Shown here one piece after another: positions 34,310-44,121 of a stretch of 64,000 nucleotides of DNA. The position numbers and the translations under genes are program-made. This DNA comes from Arenibacter aquaticus. Its GTDB lineage: Bacteria; Bacteroidota; Bacteroidia; Flavobacteriales; Flavobacteriaceae. Position 1 is the first letter of the stretch. Each line of letters starts with the position of its first letter. Under the pieces are notes generated by a model. The model saw only the letters and a program-made list of their open reading frames with translations. It was not told the DNA's origin and made no database searches. The stretch spans positions 480,210 to 544,209 of the forward strand of contig NZ_RQPJ01000021.1 of NCBI RefSeq assembly GCF_003957295.1. Direction: 5' to 3'.

Positions 34310-34741
34310 CTATTGTTTTTGGGATTCCAGGTAGTTTTTGAAGTTGTCCAAAATGGCTTGCCACCCAGCTCTTTGCTGTTCATCTGAATGGCTGCCTTCC
34401 GCTTCAAAAGTCTCGCGAACGGTGACTTGATCTCCATTTTTTAAAAAGTCGACTCTAACACCTCTACCATCCGACATGAGATAGGTTATGCATTGGTTTT
34501 TTATGATTTTCATGTAGGTTCCAGTAAAATCAAAACCCATACTGCCGTCCTTGGCTTCCATTCTCCATGAAAATTTTCCATTGGGAACAACGTCATTTTC
34601 AGCTTTGGGACAGCACCATTCCGGCGAAGCAAAATTCCAATGAATTATATGCTCCGTATTGGTCCAGCAATCCCAAACCTTATCAACAGCTGCCGCAACA
34701 GTTGTTTCAACCACAATCGTTGTTTTATTCCCCGATCCCAT
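34310..34741 (-). CDS. SRPBCC/AHSA1-domain protein
   Basis: A 143-residue START-like helix-grip protein: KTTIVVETTVAAAVDKVWDCW at the start, then a fold typical of Aha1 C-terminal-like proteins, with WQAILDNFKNYLES near the end. Such proteins bind lipids or small hydrophobic ligands; many are of unknown role. No signal peptide. It is upstream of and in the same direction as the D-lactate dehydrogenase gene (66 bp). Confidence 0.88.
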   Translation of the reverse strand: MGSGNKTTIVVETTVAAAVDKVWDCWTNTEHIIHWNFASPEWCCPKAENDVVPNGKFSWRMEAKDGSMGFDFTGTYMKIIKNQCITYLMSDGRGVRVDFLKNGDQVTVRETFEAEGSHSDEQQRAGWQAILDNFKNYLESQKQ

Positions 34742-35125
34742 TTTCTTTGAGTTAAAGTTTGGCGATTACTTTAAATAAACCGTGTTTCCTGTATTTAGAG
34801 GATGGGCTAATACAATTAATTAAACATATTTCATGGTTTAACTAATATCTCAGGTGTTCTGATGGAATTTGTACCCATTTGTATTCCATCATTTGCCCAT
34901 AATCTATTAAGAACAGAACCTATATGTTTTTATTACCCCAAGATAGCAAATCTTAGAATTCGTAAAAAGTTTTGTTCAGCAGTAGTATGCGTAAATGTAT
35001 AGAACAAAAATGGGTTAGAAACAAAGCCAACGCAAGGACAGGCCCAATGGCCTTCCTAACCCCTCATAGAAATGATGTGAAGGGCGGTAGAATTACTAAT
35101 TCAAGTTCTTACTTGGTCCCGGCTC
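34742..35125. other. 384-bp gap without a supported gene
   Basis: Between the SRPBCC gene and the 3' end of the outer-membrane barrel gene. One 70-codon frame exists but uses a TTG start, runs into the barrel gene and has no family resemblance. No terminator or repeat was recognised. Confidence 0.5.
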
Positions 35126-37507
35126 TTATCGTCTTTTTGCTCCAGAAAATTCCATGGCCTCGCCCTTACCAAAGCCATAACTAAAACCAAATGCTACAAA
35201 ACGGCCTCTTTGACGCCTATTATAAATGTAATAGTCGGTTTGTGCAATAGCACTCTCACTTACCCTGGAGGCAAAGGCATCCCTAACGCTAAGACTTAGT
35301 ACCGCCTTGCCCTTTAGGAGTTTTTTGCGAACTCCAAGATCCATAAAAAGTTGATCCTCTACCTCACTTTGCACGGTCTCGTAGCTAGATTGGTAATTAC
35401 CGGTGGCTTCCAGGTCTATATCGGCCGGTAATTTTAATTTGGCCATAAGCTTGGAGGAATACTGATCTCCACTAAAATCAAAATTGGTAGACTCAAAAAT
35501 TCCCTCCCTTGCAAAGGTGCTATAATTAAAATCGGCATTAAGAACCAGCCAATTAATGGGACTGTATTTGGCGTTGAATTCAACTCCGGTTGCCCTATTG
35601 GTTCCAATGTTTTCTGGTCTTACCGTATTTACATTGTCTTCAAAAGTGGAGACACGCTCAATTACATCAGTGGTGTAACGGTGGTATATACCCATGTTTA
35701 TAGATGTCCTACCTAAAATATAAATACTGGTCAGCTCATAGGAGTCCGTGAATTCTGGAAGTAATTCAGGGTTTCCCTGGCGTACGCTATAATTGTTACG
35801 AATGTTGAAAAACGGATTAAGATCCCATAGTCTTGGGCGGTATATACGTTTGGAATAACCGGCTTGTAACGATATCTTTTCGGTAATCTTATAGGAGGAA
35901 TGGGCACTGGGGAACAGATTGGTGTATTTTTGGCTGTTTGCCTCATTGGTATTGGTAAGCAACGTATTTAAGTCTGTCTGCTCCAAACGAACCCCCATTT
36001 TAAGCCCCCATTTTGCACCCTCATAAGAACCGGTACCGTAAAGGCCCAATACTTTTTGGTCATATTCAAATACATTGGTAAGTCCTGGGTCGTTAACATA
36101 GCTACCGTTCACCAAATTGTTTACCTCATAATCATTACTAACATCGTTAAGGACATATTGCGCCCCGGTTTCCATGGTCCATTTGTCAGAAAATGGTTTG
36201 GTGTAGTCCAGTTTAAAGGTAAATACAGATTCCTTGAAATCGGTTCTTGTCTGTTGGTTAGCATCGTTGTCCTCTCCAGAAATGGTGCTGTTTTCAAATT
36301 TGGAAGACTGGTCTTTTCCAAAAAAATTACCTAGACCACTAAAGAGAAGGGTGTGGTCCTCATGGTCTTCAAAATCCTTTTTATACTGTAGCTCGTATTG
36401 GAATTTTGGGTTGGTAGCATCCGTAACTTCGGTACGTTCCCATTCCGAAACAATATCCTCATTGGCATCTAGGGAAGTAAAACTGGTATTGGAGGGCTGG
36501 TCCTCAATTTCTAGGGCAAAGTTACCGGAGAGCGTTAGTACATTGTTTTCATTGATATAATAATCCGTTCCAAGTATAAAGTTGTAGAAGGTCTCGTTTC
36601 TAAATTCCTCTCCATAACTCAATATGGCCGTATTGTTCATTAGGTCAACATTTCTATTTTCCAGGTCGTTGGGCAATTCTCTATATCCGGCGCCAAGCTG
36701 ACTAAAAAGATTGAATTTTTCGGTTCTGCGGTTCAGGCTCACTCCAACACTGTGATTGTTGGGGGCCCCTGTATTTACAGAAACGGAGCCGTTTAAACCT
36801 TTCTTCTCCTCTTTTTTAATGACGATATTGATGATACCGGAAGTACCTTCGGCATCATATTTTGCCGAGGGGTTGGTAATCACCTCTACTTTTTCTATCA
36901 TATCAGCGGTAATGGTGCCCAAAGTATTGCCTTGTTCGCTGGCAATGACAGAGGGCTTTCCGTTAATCAAAATCTGTACGCCCTGGCTCCCCCTTAGACT
37001 TATCTGCCCTTCTATATCAACATTTACCGAGGGTACATTGTTTAATACTTCCAAGGCACTGGCACCGGTGGTACTCAGGTCCTTGCCTACATTAAAGACT
37101 CTTTTGTCCAGTTTAAATTCCGTTCTGGAAACCTCCCCCTGTACTACTACCTCTTCCAGTTGCTGAGTGTCCTCGGACAAACGAACAGTTCCTAGATCTA
37201 TGGTTTGGCCGCGAGTAACGGGCTGCCCAAAAGATTTACTCTTAAAACCAATAAAACTCACTTCAATATAAAAATTGCTGGCCTGGGTTTCCAAAACAAA
37301 GCTTCCGTCTTCCAAGGTAGTGGTTCCCTTTATGGGTTTTTTGGTTTCGTTATCGGCAATAAGCACGGTAGCAAATTCAATGGGTCTATCCCCTGATTCT
37401 TCATATACCTTTCCAATGATTTTTACCGTTTCGTTCTGGGCGATGAGCACATCGACCTTAAAAAACAATAATGCCATAAAAAGAAAAGAAAAAAGGTGTC
37501 GGGTCAT
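35126..37507 (-). CDS. TonB-dependent-receptor-like outer-membrane beta-barrel protein
   Basis: A 793-residue outer-membrane protein. A signal peptide is followed by a carboxypeptidase-regulatory-like domain (residues 28-110; GKVYEESGDRPIEFATVLIA), then a plug domain (EVLNNVPSVNVDIEGQISLRG, near 155-230) and a long barrel of the OMP_b-brl_3 type. The segment QLEEVVVQGEVSR is the usual TonB-box-like region. Ligand unknown. It is divergent from a LytS/LytTR pair, and two 21-bp-spaced repeats lie in the gap, so it is probably the target of that system. Confidence 0.92.
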   Translation of the reverse strand: MTRHLFSFLFMALLFFKVDVLIAQNETVKIIGKVYEESGDRPIEFATVLIADNETKKPIKGTTTLEDGSFVLETQASNFYIEVSFIGFKSKSFGQPVTRGQTIDLGTVRLSEDTQQLEEVVVQGEVSRTEFKLDKRVFNVGKDLSTTGASALEVLNNVPSVNVDIEGQISLRGSQGVQILINGKPSVIASEQGNTLGTITADMIEKVEVITNPSAKYDAEGTSGIINIVIKKEEKKGLNGSVSVNTGAPNNHSVGVSLNRRTEKFNLFSQLGAGYRELPNDLENRNVDLMNNTAILSYGEEFRNETFYNFILGTDYYINENNVLTLSGNFALEIEDQPSNTSFTSLDANEDIVSEWERTEVTDATNPKFQYELQYKKDFEDHEDHTLLFSGLGNFFGKDQSSKFENSTISGEDNDANQQTRTDFKESVFTFKLDYTKPFSDKWTMETGAQYVLNDVSNDYEVNNLVNGSYVNDPGLTNVFEYDQKVLGLYGTGSYEGAKWGLKMGVRLEQTDLNTLLTNTNEANSQKYTNLFPSAHSSYKITEKISLQAGYSKRIYRPRLWDLNPFFNIRNNYSVRQGNPELLPEFTDSYELTSIYILGRTSINMGIYHRYTTDVIERVSTFEDNVNTVRPENIGTNRATGVEFNAKYSPINWLVLNADFNYSTFAREGIFESTNFDFSGDQYSSKLMAKLKLPADIDLEATGNYQSSYETVQSEVEDQLFMDLGVRKKLLKGKAVLSLSVRDAFASRVSESAIAQTDYYIYNRRQRGRFVAFGFSYGFGKGEAMEFSGAKRR

Positions 37508-37557
37508 AATGATTCAATTTAGTTTGTGTACTTCAAAATTTAGAATTTTTCACCACC

Positions 37558-37565
37558 CAAAGTTA
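37558..37565 (-). promoter_or_regulatory. Candidate -7 box TAACTTTG (minus strand)
   Basis: TAnnTTTG match on the minus strand, 51 bp before the ATG of the barrel gene. The LytTR-type repeats start 8 bp upstream of it. Confidence 0.5.
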
Positions 37566-37572
37566 GTATTTT

Positions 37573-37606
37573 CTGTCAACGACAGAGGTTGTCCTGTAAA
37601 CGACAG
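37573..37606. promoter_or_regulatory. Direct repeats with 21-bp period, probable LytTR binding site
   Basis: CTGTCAACGACAG (37573-37585) and CTGTAAACGACAG (37594-37606) agree at 12 of 13 positions and are exactly 21 bp apart, two helical turns. LytTR regulators typically bind two such repeats on one DNA face. The first copy is also a perfect 5-3-5 palindrome. The pair lies between the barrel gene and the LytS/LytTR genes, immediately upstream of the barrel's -7 box. Confidence 0.7.
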
Positions 37607-37693
37607 CTATACCTAAAAAGACGTTCACCCTATCAATTTTGTCGATGACGGTTTTTCCTTAGCTCACTGGCCATAAAAGGTTAAATTTGGATT

Positions 37694-38722
37694 ATGGGCA
37701 AGAAACATCGACTTTTTAATAGCAATGCTACCGAAGTTTTCTTTCAGGTTTTATTGCATATTGTTTTGTTTTTGTTCTTTTCCTTTGATCGATATAAGCC
37801 CCAAGTAGAGGCATTTAAGTTGGCCGCCTTTATTAACTATGCGTTTGGGGCCCTGATCATTAATTATCTGTTACTACCCAGATTTTTTTATAAAAAGAAG
37901 TATCTGCAATTTTTTATGTCCTTATTATTCATTGTGACATGTATTATTGCTATTGAAGAATTGGTGCTGGAGAAAATTTATTACCCTGATACCAGAGGAA
38001 TGCATTTTCAGGGAGTTATATATGGATTGCTGGATGTTATGCCCGTAATTATTATTCTAGTAGGGTTTAAATTTGCTTGGGATGCTTCGGTAAAACAGCG
38101 GGAGGTGGACCAACTTAGAAATTCGGTAAAAGAAAGTGAGCTACAGTTTCTAAAATCACAGATCAACCCCCATTTCCTATTCAACAACTTAAATAATCTG
38201 TATTCCTATGCCATAGCGGAATCGCCCAAAACCCCAACAATAATTTTGGAGCTCTCCTCTGTATTACGGTATATGTTGTACGATTGTAAGGAGGATTTTG
38301 TAGCCTTGTCCAAGGAATTGGAACATTTAAAAAACTTTACACAACTTAATGAGTTGCAGATTGAGGAAAGGGGAAAGGTTAACTTTATTACTGGAAATAT
38401 TCCATCTGGTTATAGGATTGCTCCTTTAATTTTGTCCGTTTTTATAGAGAACGCTTTTAAACACAGCACGGCCAGTCAGTCCAAGGATATTTTCATAGAC
38501 ATTAGAATCAAGGTATCCAGTAAGGGGCGTTTGGAATTTAAGTGCAAGAATTCGTTCCGTGCACTGGGGAATACAGAAAAGCTTACAAAGGGTCTAGGAT
38601 TGCAGAACGTTAGGAAGCGTTTGCAGATTTTGTACCCCGATGCGCATGACCTGCAGATATCGGAAAGTAATGGTTTTTATGTTGTATTTTTAGTGTTACA
38701 ATTAAATACAGAGCGGGAATGA
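37694..38722 (+). CDS. LytS-type sensor histidine kinase
   Basis: A 342-residue membrane kinase. Four hydrophobic segments lie within residues 13-130 with short loops, so the signal is probably sensed in the membrane. The His_kinase motif FLKSQINPHFLFNNLNNLYS carries His160; a degenerate ATPase domain with IENAFKHST and GLGLQNVRKRLQ follows. Its stop overlaps the response regulator gene in ATGA, so they are translated together. A TAAATTTG lies only 4 bp before the ATG; if real, the transcript would be nearly leaderless. Confidence 0.94.
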   Translation: MGKKHRLFNSNATEVFFQVLLHIVLFLFFSFDRYKPQVEAFKLAAFINYAFGALIINYLLLPRFFYKKKYLQFFMSLLFIVTCIIAIEELVLEKIYYPDTRGMHFQGVIYGLLDVMPVIIILVGFKFAWDASVKQREVDQLRNSVKESELQFLKSQINPHFLFNNLNNLYSYAIAESPKTPTIILELSSVLRYMLYDCKEDFVALSKELEHLKNFTQLNELQIEERGKVNFITGNIPSGYRIAPLILSVFIENAFKHSTASQSKDIFIDIRIKVSSKGRLEFKCKNSFRALGNTEKLTKGLGLQNVRKRLQILYPDAHDLQISESNGFYVVFLVLQLNTERE

Positions 38723-39426
38723 TACGCTGCATTATTATAGAGGACCAGCCCCCTGCACAGCGGGTGCTTAAAAAGTTTATTGCCGATCTGGGCAATATGG
38801 AACTGAAGGCAAGCTTTACAGATGCAATACAGGCAATGGACTATCTAAAAACCGAAACTATAGATTTGATTTTTTTGGACATTCATTTACCAAAGATTTC
38901 GGGCATTGATTTTTTAAAGGCCTTAACGCAAAAACCGAATGTTATTTTGACCACTGCTTTTTCTGAATATGCCCTGGAGAGTTATGAATACGATGTGGTG
39001 GACTATCTGTTGAAACCTTTTTCATTTGAACGTTTTGTACAGGCCGTGTCCAAGCTACCACAGGCTATACCCAACAATTCCACGTCTGATGGCAGTAATG
39101 GGAAATCTTATTTGCAAGAAGTCATTTTTGTTAAATCTGGTTATGAATTGATAAAAATAGATACTTCCGATATTTATTATATACAATCCGATTCTGATTA
39201 TACGGAAATAGTTACTTCGGAAAAAAAATATTTATCCCAAGAACCCCTCCGTCATTGGGAAGACCATATGGAGCGGAATAAGTTTGTTAGAATACACAAG
39301 TCCTTCATTATCAATATTACCAAAATTGATAAAATTATAGGTAATCAAGTGTATTTGCATCAAAAAATTGCCCTGCCCGTGGGTCGCGCCTACAAGGAAA
39401 ATTTTATGAAATTGTTATTAATATAA
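38719..39426 (+). CDS. LytTR-family response regulator
   Basis: A 235-residue regulator. The receiver domain (1-115) has the acidic pair Glu8/Asp9 and phosphorylated Asp54 in LIFLDIHLPKISG; Lys in YLLKPFSF. The LytTR DNA-binding domain fills residues 130-235, with FVRIHKSFIINITKI and LPVGRAYKENF. LytTR proteins contact direct repeats one or two helical turns apart; such repeats are present in the upstream gap. It is translationally coupled to the kinase. Confidence 0.95.
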   Translation: MIRCIIIEDQPPAQRVLKKFIADLGNMELKASFTDAIQAMDYLKTETIDLIFLDIHLPKISGIDFLKALTQKPNVILTTAFSEYALESYEYDVVDYLLKPFSFERFVQAVSKLPQAIPNNSTSDGSNGKSYLQEVIFVKSGYELIKIDTSDIYYIQSDSDYTEIVTSEKKYLSQEPLRHWEDHMERNKFVRIHKSFIINITKIDKIIGNQVYLHQKIALPVGRAYKENFMKLLLI

Positions 39427-39438
39427 AATTGGGTTATT

Positions 39439-40323
39439 ATGAAAAAACTAAAGAAAGAAGACGTTAAACAAGAGGTGTTCGACCTTTATGATGATTACGC
39501 ACATAACAGGCTAAGTAGAAGGCTGTTTTTGGATAAGCTGTCTATTTACGCTGTGGGAGGTATAACTGTACCGGCTTTACTTGGGTTTATTTCCCCTGAC
39601 TATGTAAAAAAAATACAGGTTAGCCCAGACGATCCAAAATTGAAATCTGAATATATTACCTATAATTCGCCAAAGGGCGGAGGTACAATAAAGGGTTTGC
39701 TATCCAGGCCTTCGGAGACCAAGGGGAAGCTTCCGGGTATATTGGTAGTACATGAGAACCGTGGCTTAAATCCACATATAGAGGATGTAGGGAGACGGGC
39801 AGCTTTGGCGGGATTTATTTCGCTGGCACCGGATGCTCTTACTCCTTTGGGGGGCTATCCAGGCAATGATGATGATGGAAGGGAATTACAGCGCAAGCGA
39901 GATCGTGATGCCATGCTGGAAGATTTTATGGCTGCCTTTAAATACCTTAAATCACATCCGGAGTGTAGTGGTAAGGTTGGGGTAGTTGGTTTTTGTTTTG
40001 GGGGTTGGATTTCCAATATGATGGCGGTTAAATTGCCCGATCTGGGTGCAGCCGTTCCATTTTATGGCGGTCAGCCTACTGAGGATATTGAAAAGATAAA
40101 GGCGCCCCTACTGCTCCATTTTGGGGAATTGGACAAGCGTGTTAACCAAGGTTGGCCCGCATATGAAACAGCTTTAAAAGAGCATAATAAGGAATATAAG
40201 GCCTACGTATATCCCAAGGCCAATCACGGGTTCCATAATGATACTACCCCTAGATATGATAGGGATGCCGCGGAACTTGCTTGGAAGAGGACCATAGAAT
40301 TTTTACGGGAGCATTTGGGGTAA
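39439..40323 (+). CDS. Dienelactone hydrolase family protein
   Basis: A 294-residue alpha/beta hydrolase. The nucleophile is Cys186 in VVGFCFGGW, with Asp in [11 protein letters not shown] and His263 in ANHGFHND. An N-terminal extension contains [15 protein letters not shown], which resembles a Tat or signal-anchor segment, so it may be exported or membrane-bound. It follows the LytTR regulator by 12 bp in the same direction and may be in its operon. The natural substrate is not known; many of these enzymes are general esterases. Confidence 0.9.
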   Translation: MKKLKKEDVKQEVFDLYDDYAHNRLSRRLFLDKLSIYAVGGITVPALLGFISPDYVKKIQVSPDDPKLKSEYITYNSPKGGGTIKGLLSRPSETKGKLPGILVVHENRGLNPHIEDVGRRAALAGFISLAPDALTPLGGYPGNDDDGRELQRKRDRDAMLEDFMAAFKYLKSHPECSGKVGVVGFCFGGWISNMMAVKLPDLGAAVPFYGGQPTEDIEKIKAPLLLHFGELDKRVNQGWPAYETALKEHNKEYKAYVYPKANHGFHNDTTPRYDRDAAELAWKRTIEFLREHLG

Positions 40324-40511
40324 GGCTTATTATGGCAACAGTTAAAACTGCACATCGCGTTTTAAAGCTCTTTATGTCTGCTAGTAATTTGGTGTAGGAC
40401 ATGTCTTTAATTTGAAATTACCCATTTTAATTATTGGGGTAGTATGATGTTTTTAAAAAAGAAATTTTGGTCTTGCTCTTAGAATCGTATCTTTTCGCAC
40501 AAACATTAGGT

Positions 40512-40524
40512 CATCACTGTGATG
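40512..40524. promoter_or_regulatory. 13-bp palindrome upstream of kinase gene
   Basis: CATCAC-T-GTGATG is a perfect 6-1-6 palindrome 43 bp before the ATG of the KDGal kinase gene. It could be an operator; no T-run follows. Confidence 0.4.
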
Positions 40525-40567
40525 GGACCATTATTTAGTCCTTGGATTTTTTTAAATAGTATCATAT

Positions 40568-41521
40568 ATGGGGCTTCCAGAAAAATTTATTAGTTGTGAT
40601 TGGGGCACATCCAATTTTAGGCTGCGCTTGGTGCAGACTGATTCTCTAGCGGTTTTATCCGAGCATACCACCAATATGGGTATTAAAAAGCGATATCTGG
40701 CATTCCAAGCTCAAGACAACAGTTCTCAGGAGCAATTTTTTACCGATTACCTAGTACAGCAGCTCGGCAATTTGGAATTAAAAGGAGAAAAGAATCTGGT
40801 TATTATAGCTTCGGGAATGTTGTCCTCTTCCATAGGAATGCGGGAATTGCCCTATAGTCCACTGCCCCTTGACTTTCAGGGCAATGATCTTATAAGTAAA
40901 TATATTAATTTGGATAATAGTCTAGATGTTATATTGGTATCCGGCGCAAAAACGAATGCTGATGTGATGCGTGGAGAAGAAACACAGGCGATAGGTATGT
41001 CTGGTCATCTTCCGAGAAAGGGAAAAGGCCTGCTTATATTACCGGGAACCCATAGCAAGCATCTTTTTTTTGATGGTGGAAAGTTTAATAGTTTTATCAC
41101 TTTTATGACAGGTGAACTTTTTGAGGTTATTGGTCAACATAGTGTGTTGGCAGCTTCCTTGGAAGCTGTTAAATGGGATGCGTGCTTTAAAAACGTATTT
41201 TTGGATGGCCTTCAGAAAGGAATTGATAATAAACAAATGGCATCATTTTTTTCCATTAGGGCCAATACGCTTCTCCAGAATACCCCAGCATCTGAAAATT
41301 ATTATTTTTTATCCGGACTTTTAATAGGAGGTGAATTGGCATACCTCAAAGAAAGGGATGAAACAGTTTATTTGGGGGCCACAGGTATTACCAATAGTTT
41401 GTACCAAATGGCCTTGGAAGCTGTATTGCCAGCGGAGCGTATTAAGATTTTTAGTGCCAACGTATTGGAGAAGGCTTTGTTGTTGGGTCAAAGGAAGGTA
41501 TTGGCGACTTACGCAATTTAG
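40568..41521 (+). CDS. dgoK: 2-dehydro-3-deoxygalactonokinase
   Basis: Phosphorylates 2-keto-3-deoxygalactonate in the De Ley-Doudoroff galactose/galactonate route. The 317-residue protein begins with FISCDWGTSNFRLRLV (ATPase-type phosphate motif), continues with IIASGMLSSSIGMRELPY, and has the family segment RGEETQAIG near residue 138 and LPGTHSKHLFFDGG near 160. No aldolase, galactonate dehydratase or transporter is adjacent, so its partner genes lie elsewhere. A perfect 13-bp palindrome is upstream. Confidence 0.93.
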   Translation: MGLPEKFISCDWGTSNFRLRLVQTDSLAVLSEHTTNMGIKKRYLAFQAQDNSSQEQFFTDYLVQQLGNLELKGEKNLVIIASGMLSSSIGMRELPYSPLPLDFQGNDLISKYINLDNSLDVILVSGAKTNADVMRGEETQAIGMSGHLPRKGKGLLILPGTHSKHLFFDGGKFNSFITFMTGELFEVIGQHSVLAASLEAVKWDACFKNVFLDGLQKGIDNKQMASFFSIRANTLLQNTPASENYYFLSGLLIGGELAYLKERDETVYLGATGITNSLYQMALEAVLPAERIKIFSANVLEKALLLGQRKVLATYAI

Positions 41522-41674
41522 ATTTTTATTATGTTTCTTTAATGAATATCCTTTTTGATCAACCCCTACTCGTTTACAACCCCTTTAAGAATTGAACTGT
41601 AAAGGTACATCTTGGGGTTAGCTTTCACAGATAACTTTTAGTTATTGTTTAGGTTAGGCTGATTGTGCAAAATA

Positions 41675-41702
41675 TAAGGGGACCACTATTTTGGTCCCCT
41701 TA
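41675..41702 (-). terminator. Hairpin after the tdh-kbl operon
   Basis: Perfect 10-bp stem TAAGGGGACC/GGTCCCCTTA with an 8-base loop, about 90 bp after the kbl stop on the minus strand, followed by a T-rich stretch in that direction. Confidence 0.7.
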
Positions 41703-41791
41703 GGTGCTTTACTCATATCATTTTTGCAATAGACAATTGTGACAAGCTGCACTATTGGGTACAGGGATATTTAACCTATACCACTTATAGC

Positions 41792-42982
41792 TTATGATAT
41801 CACATTTAGTTTTTTGCCTACTTTTATAAAAGCCTGAATGGCTTTTTCCAAATGTTCCCTTTCATGTGCAGCCGATAACTGAACCCTTATTCTAGCCTTT
41901 CCTTTCGGTACCACAGGGAAAAAGAATCCTATGACGTAAATACCCTCGTCCAATAATGCCTTGGCAAATTCTTGGGCAACTGTAGCATCATATAACATTA
42001 TGGGAACTATGGGATGGGATCCGGAAACGATGTCGAATCCGGCTTCCGACATTTGGGCACGGAAATACTTGGTGTTCTCTTCCAGTTTATCTCGCAACTG
42101 GGTAGAACCCGAAAGTATATCCAAAACCTTTAAGGTAGCCCCAACAATTGCTGGTGCCAAGGTATTGGAAAACAGATATGGACGGGAATTTTGTCTTAAT
42201 ATATCCACAATTTCCTTTCTCGCTGCCGTAAAGCCTCCAGAGGCTCCGCCCAATGCTTTTCCGTAAGTACCGGTAATGATATCTACCCGGTCCATTACAT
42301 TGTGATATTCATGGCATCCTCTACCAGTAGGTCCTATAAACCCGGTGGAATGACATTCGTCTATCATGACCAAAGCATTATATTTATCTGCCAGGTCACA
42401 TATTTTGTCTAATTGGGCTATGGTACCATCCATAGAAAAAGAGCCGTCAGTAACAATCAATTTTCGCCTGCTGCCTTCGGCCGACTTTAATTGTTCTTCC
42501 AGGTCGGACATATTGTTGTGTTTATATCTAAATCTTTTGGCCTTGCAGAGTCTAATACCGTCTATTATGGATGCATGGTTAAGTTCATCGGAAATTACGG
42601 CATCTTCCGAAGTAAGAAGGGGTTCAAACAAACCTCCGTTGGCGTCGAATGCGGCAGCATACAAAATGCAGTCTTCCATTCCCAAAAATTGAGCGGTCTT
42701 TTTTTCCAATTCTTTGTGGATATCCTGGGTGCCACAAATAAATCTTACCGAAGAAAGACCAAAACCGTGTGTTTTAATAGCCTCAATTCCGGCTTCTATA
42801 ACTGCAGGATCAGCGGACAGACCCAAATAATTGTTGGCACAAAAGTTTAGCACTTCATTTTGTACAGTGGTACTTATTGAAGCTCCTTGCTTGGTGGTAA
42901 TTATACGTTCGTTTTTGTAAAGGCCATTAGCTTTTATGGCTTCCAATTCCTTTATTAAATCGTTTTTTAGAGTACCGTACAT
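41792..42982 (-). CDS. kbl: Glycine C-acetyltransferase (2-amino-3-ketobutyrate CoA ligase)
   Basis: PLP enzyme that splits 2-amino-3-oxobutanoate with CoA into glycine and acetyl-CoA, the second step of threonine breakdown. The 396-residue protein has PLP-binding Lys242 in [25 protein letters not shown] near residue 208 and [13 protein letters not shown] near 48. Length is as in E. coli. It lies 5 bp after the threonine dehydrogenase gene, so the pathway is one operon. A hairpin follows the operon. Confidence 0.96.
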   Translation of the reverse strand: MYGTLKNDLIKELEAIKANGLYKNERIITTKQGASISTTVQNEVLNFCANNYLGLSADPAVIEAGIEAIKTHGFGLSSVRFICGTQDIHKELEKKTAQFLGMEDCILYAAAFDANGGLFEPLLTSEDAVISDELNHASIIDGIRLCKAKRFRYKHNNMSDLEEQLKSAEGSRRKLIVTDGSFSMDGTIAQLDKICDLADKYNALVMIDECHSTGFIGPTGRGCHEYHNVMDRVDIITGTYGKALGGASGGFTAARKEIVDILRQNSRPYLFSNTLAPAIVGATLKVLDILSGSTQLRDKLEENTKYFRAQMSEAGFDIVSGSHPIVPIMLYDATVAQEFAKALLDEGIYVIGFFFPVVPKGKARIRVQLSAAHEREHLEKAIQAFIKVGKKLNVIS

Positions 42983-42987
42983 ATTTT

Positions 42988-43950
42988 TTATAGGGTTATA
43001 GTGTTATCTGAATATTTAAGTTTTAAATTAGTAAGCATGCTTTGCGTTAATAATTCCAAATTGTATTGTGGCTGCCAATTCCAATCGCGTCGCGCCTCTG
43101 AATCATCAATGCTCATTGGCCACGAATTGGCAATGGATTGCCTAAAATCTGGTTTATAGGTTATCTTAAAATTGGGGTATGTTTTTTGGATTGCAGAAGC
43201 CAATTCTTCTGGACTAAAGCTTATGCCTGCTATGTTATAGGAGGTTCTAGTCTTAAGGTTTTCCTTTGGGGCCTGCATTAATGCTATGGTGGCCCTTATG
43301 GCATCGTCCATAAACATCATTGGCAATATGGTGTTAGGCTCCAAAAAACACTGGAACGTTTCTTGGTTGATGGCACTGTGAAATATATCCACTGCATAGT
43401 CCGTGGTACCACCTCCCCCCAAAGACTGGTATCCTACTATGCCCGGATAACGTAAGGAACGTACATCCAGGTTATATTTTTTAAAGTAATAGTTGGCCCA
43501 CTGTTCACCAGCTGCTTTACTAATGCCATATACCGTTTCTGGCACTAAATAAGAGGATTGGGGAGTTTTTACCCTTTCAATATTATTTCCAAATACGGCT
43601 ATGGAACTGGGGTAGAACACTTTGTCAACATTAAATAGACGGGCTACTTCCAGTACATTGAAAAAAGTTTTCATATTGATATCCCAAGTTGGCATGGGGG
43701 CCTGTTCACCTTTTGCAGATAAAATAGCTGCTAAATGATAAATTTGGGTAATATTGTATTCTTTAACCAGATCTTCTAAGGCCTTAAGGTCGGTAGCGTC
43801 CAATATCTCAAAAGTGCCATTAAAGTTGTCTTGGGGTCTAATATCTGTTGCCACTACATTGTCAATACCATATATTTGCTGTAGTTCTTTCGTTAAAACA
43901 GTACCCAATTGACCGCCAGCACCTGTTATTAAAACGACTTCTTGATTCAT
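42988..43950 (-). CDS. tdh: L-threonine 3-dehydrogenase, SDR type
   Basis: Oxidises threonine to 2-amino-3-oxobutanoate with NAD. This is the short-chain (epimerase-like) form of 320 residues, as characterised in psychrophilic Flavobacterium, not the zinc-dependent E. coli type. It has GAGGQLG at residues 10-16, catalytic Ser in YPSSIAVFG (115/116), and Tyr141-x-x-x-Lys145 in [11 protein letters not shown]. It is the first gene of the tdh-kbl operon, divergent from an Lrp-type regulator. Confidence 0.95.
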   Translation of the reverse strand: MNQEVVLITGAGGQLGTVLTKELQQIYGIDNVVATDIRPQDNFNGTFEILDATDLKALEDLVKEYNITQIYHLAAILSAKGEQAPMPTWDINMKTFFNVLEVARLFNVDKVFYPSSIAVFGNNIERVKTPQSSYLVPETVYGISKAAGEQWANYYFKKYNLDVRSLRYPGIVGYQSLGGGGTTDYAVDIFHSAINQETFQCFLEPNTILPMMFMDDAIRATIALMQAPKENLKTRTSYNIAGISFSPEELASAIQKTYPNFKITYKPDFRQSIANSWPMSIDDSEARRDWNWQPQYNLELLTQSMLTNLKLKYSDNTITL

Positions 43951-44027
43951 AACCGAATTATTTAATTTAAAGATTAAAATTATAAATTACAGCTCATTTT
44001 GACATAAAATATCTTTAAATAATAAAA

Positions 44028-44081
44028 AATAAAGTAAATTTGTTTTTATTAATTTGATAATAGAGAAATATTTACTTTATT
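44028..44081. promoter_or_regulatory. Perfect 12-bp inverted repeat at the Lrp/tdh divergence
   Basis: AATAAAGTAAAT (44028-44039) and ATTTACTTTATT (44070-44081) are perfect inverted copies with centres 42 bp apart, four helical turns. The left arm overlaps the -7 box for the Lrp gene. The spacing suits two dimers of an oligomeric Lrp-family regulator binding one DNA face. Confidence 0.65.
44035..44042 (+). promoter_or_regulatory. Candidate -7 box TAAATTTG of the Lrp gene
   Basis: TAnnTTTG match 80 bp before the ATG at 44122. It overlaps the left arm of the inverted repeat, consistent with self-repression. Confidence 0.45.
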
Positions 44082-44121
44082 GTATCGGAAATTGTACCGG
44101 AAAAAGAAATTTTATCTTCAC

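Noticed and set aside
34972-35184. 70-codon plus-strand frame before the barrel gene
   Set aside because: TTG start, overlaps the 3' end of the barrel gene, and no family resemblance.
37682-37689. TAAATTTG before the LytS-type kinase gene as its promoter
   Set aside because: It lies only 4 bp before the ATG, so it would give a leaderless transcript; not listed as a feature because chance is as likely.
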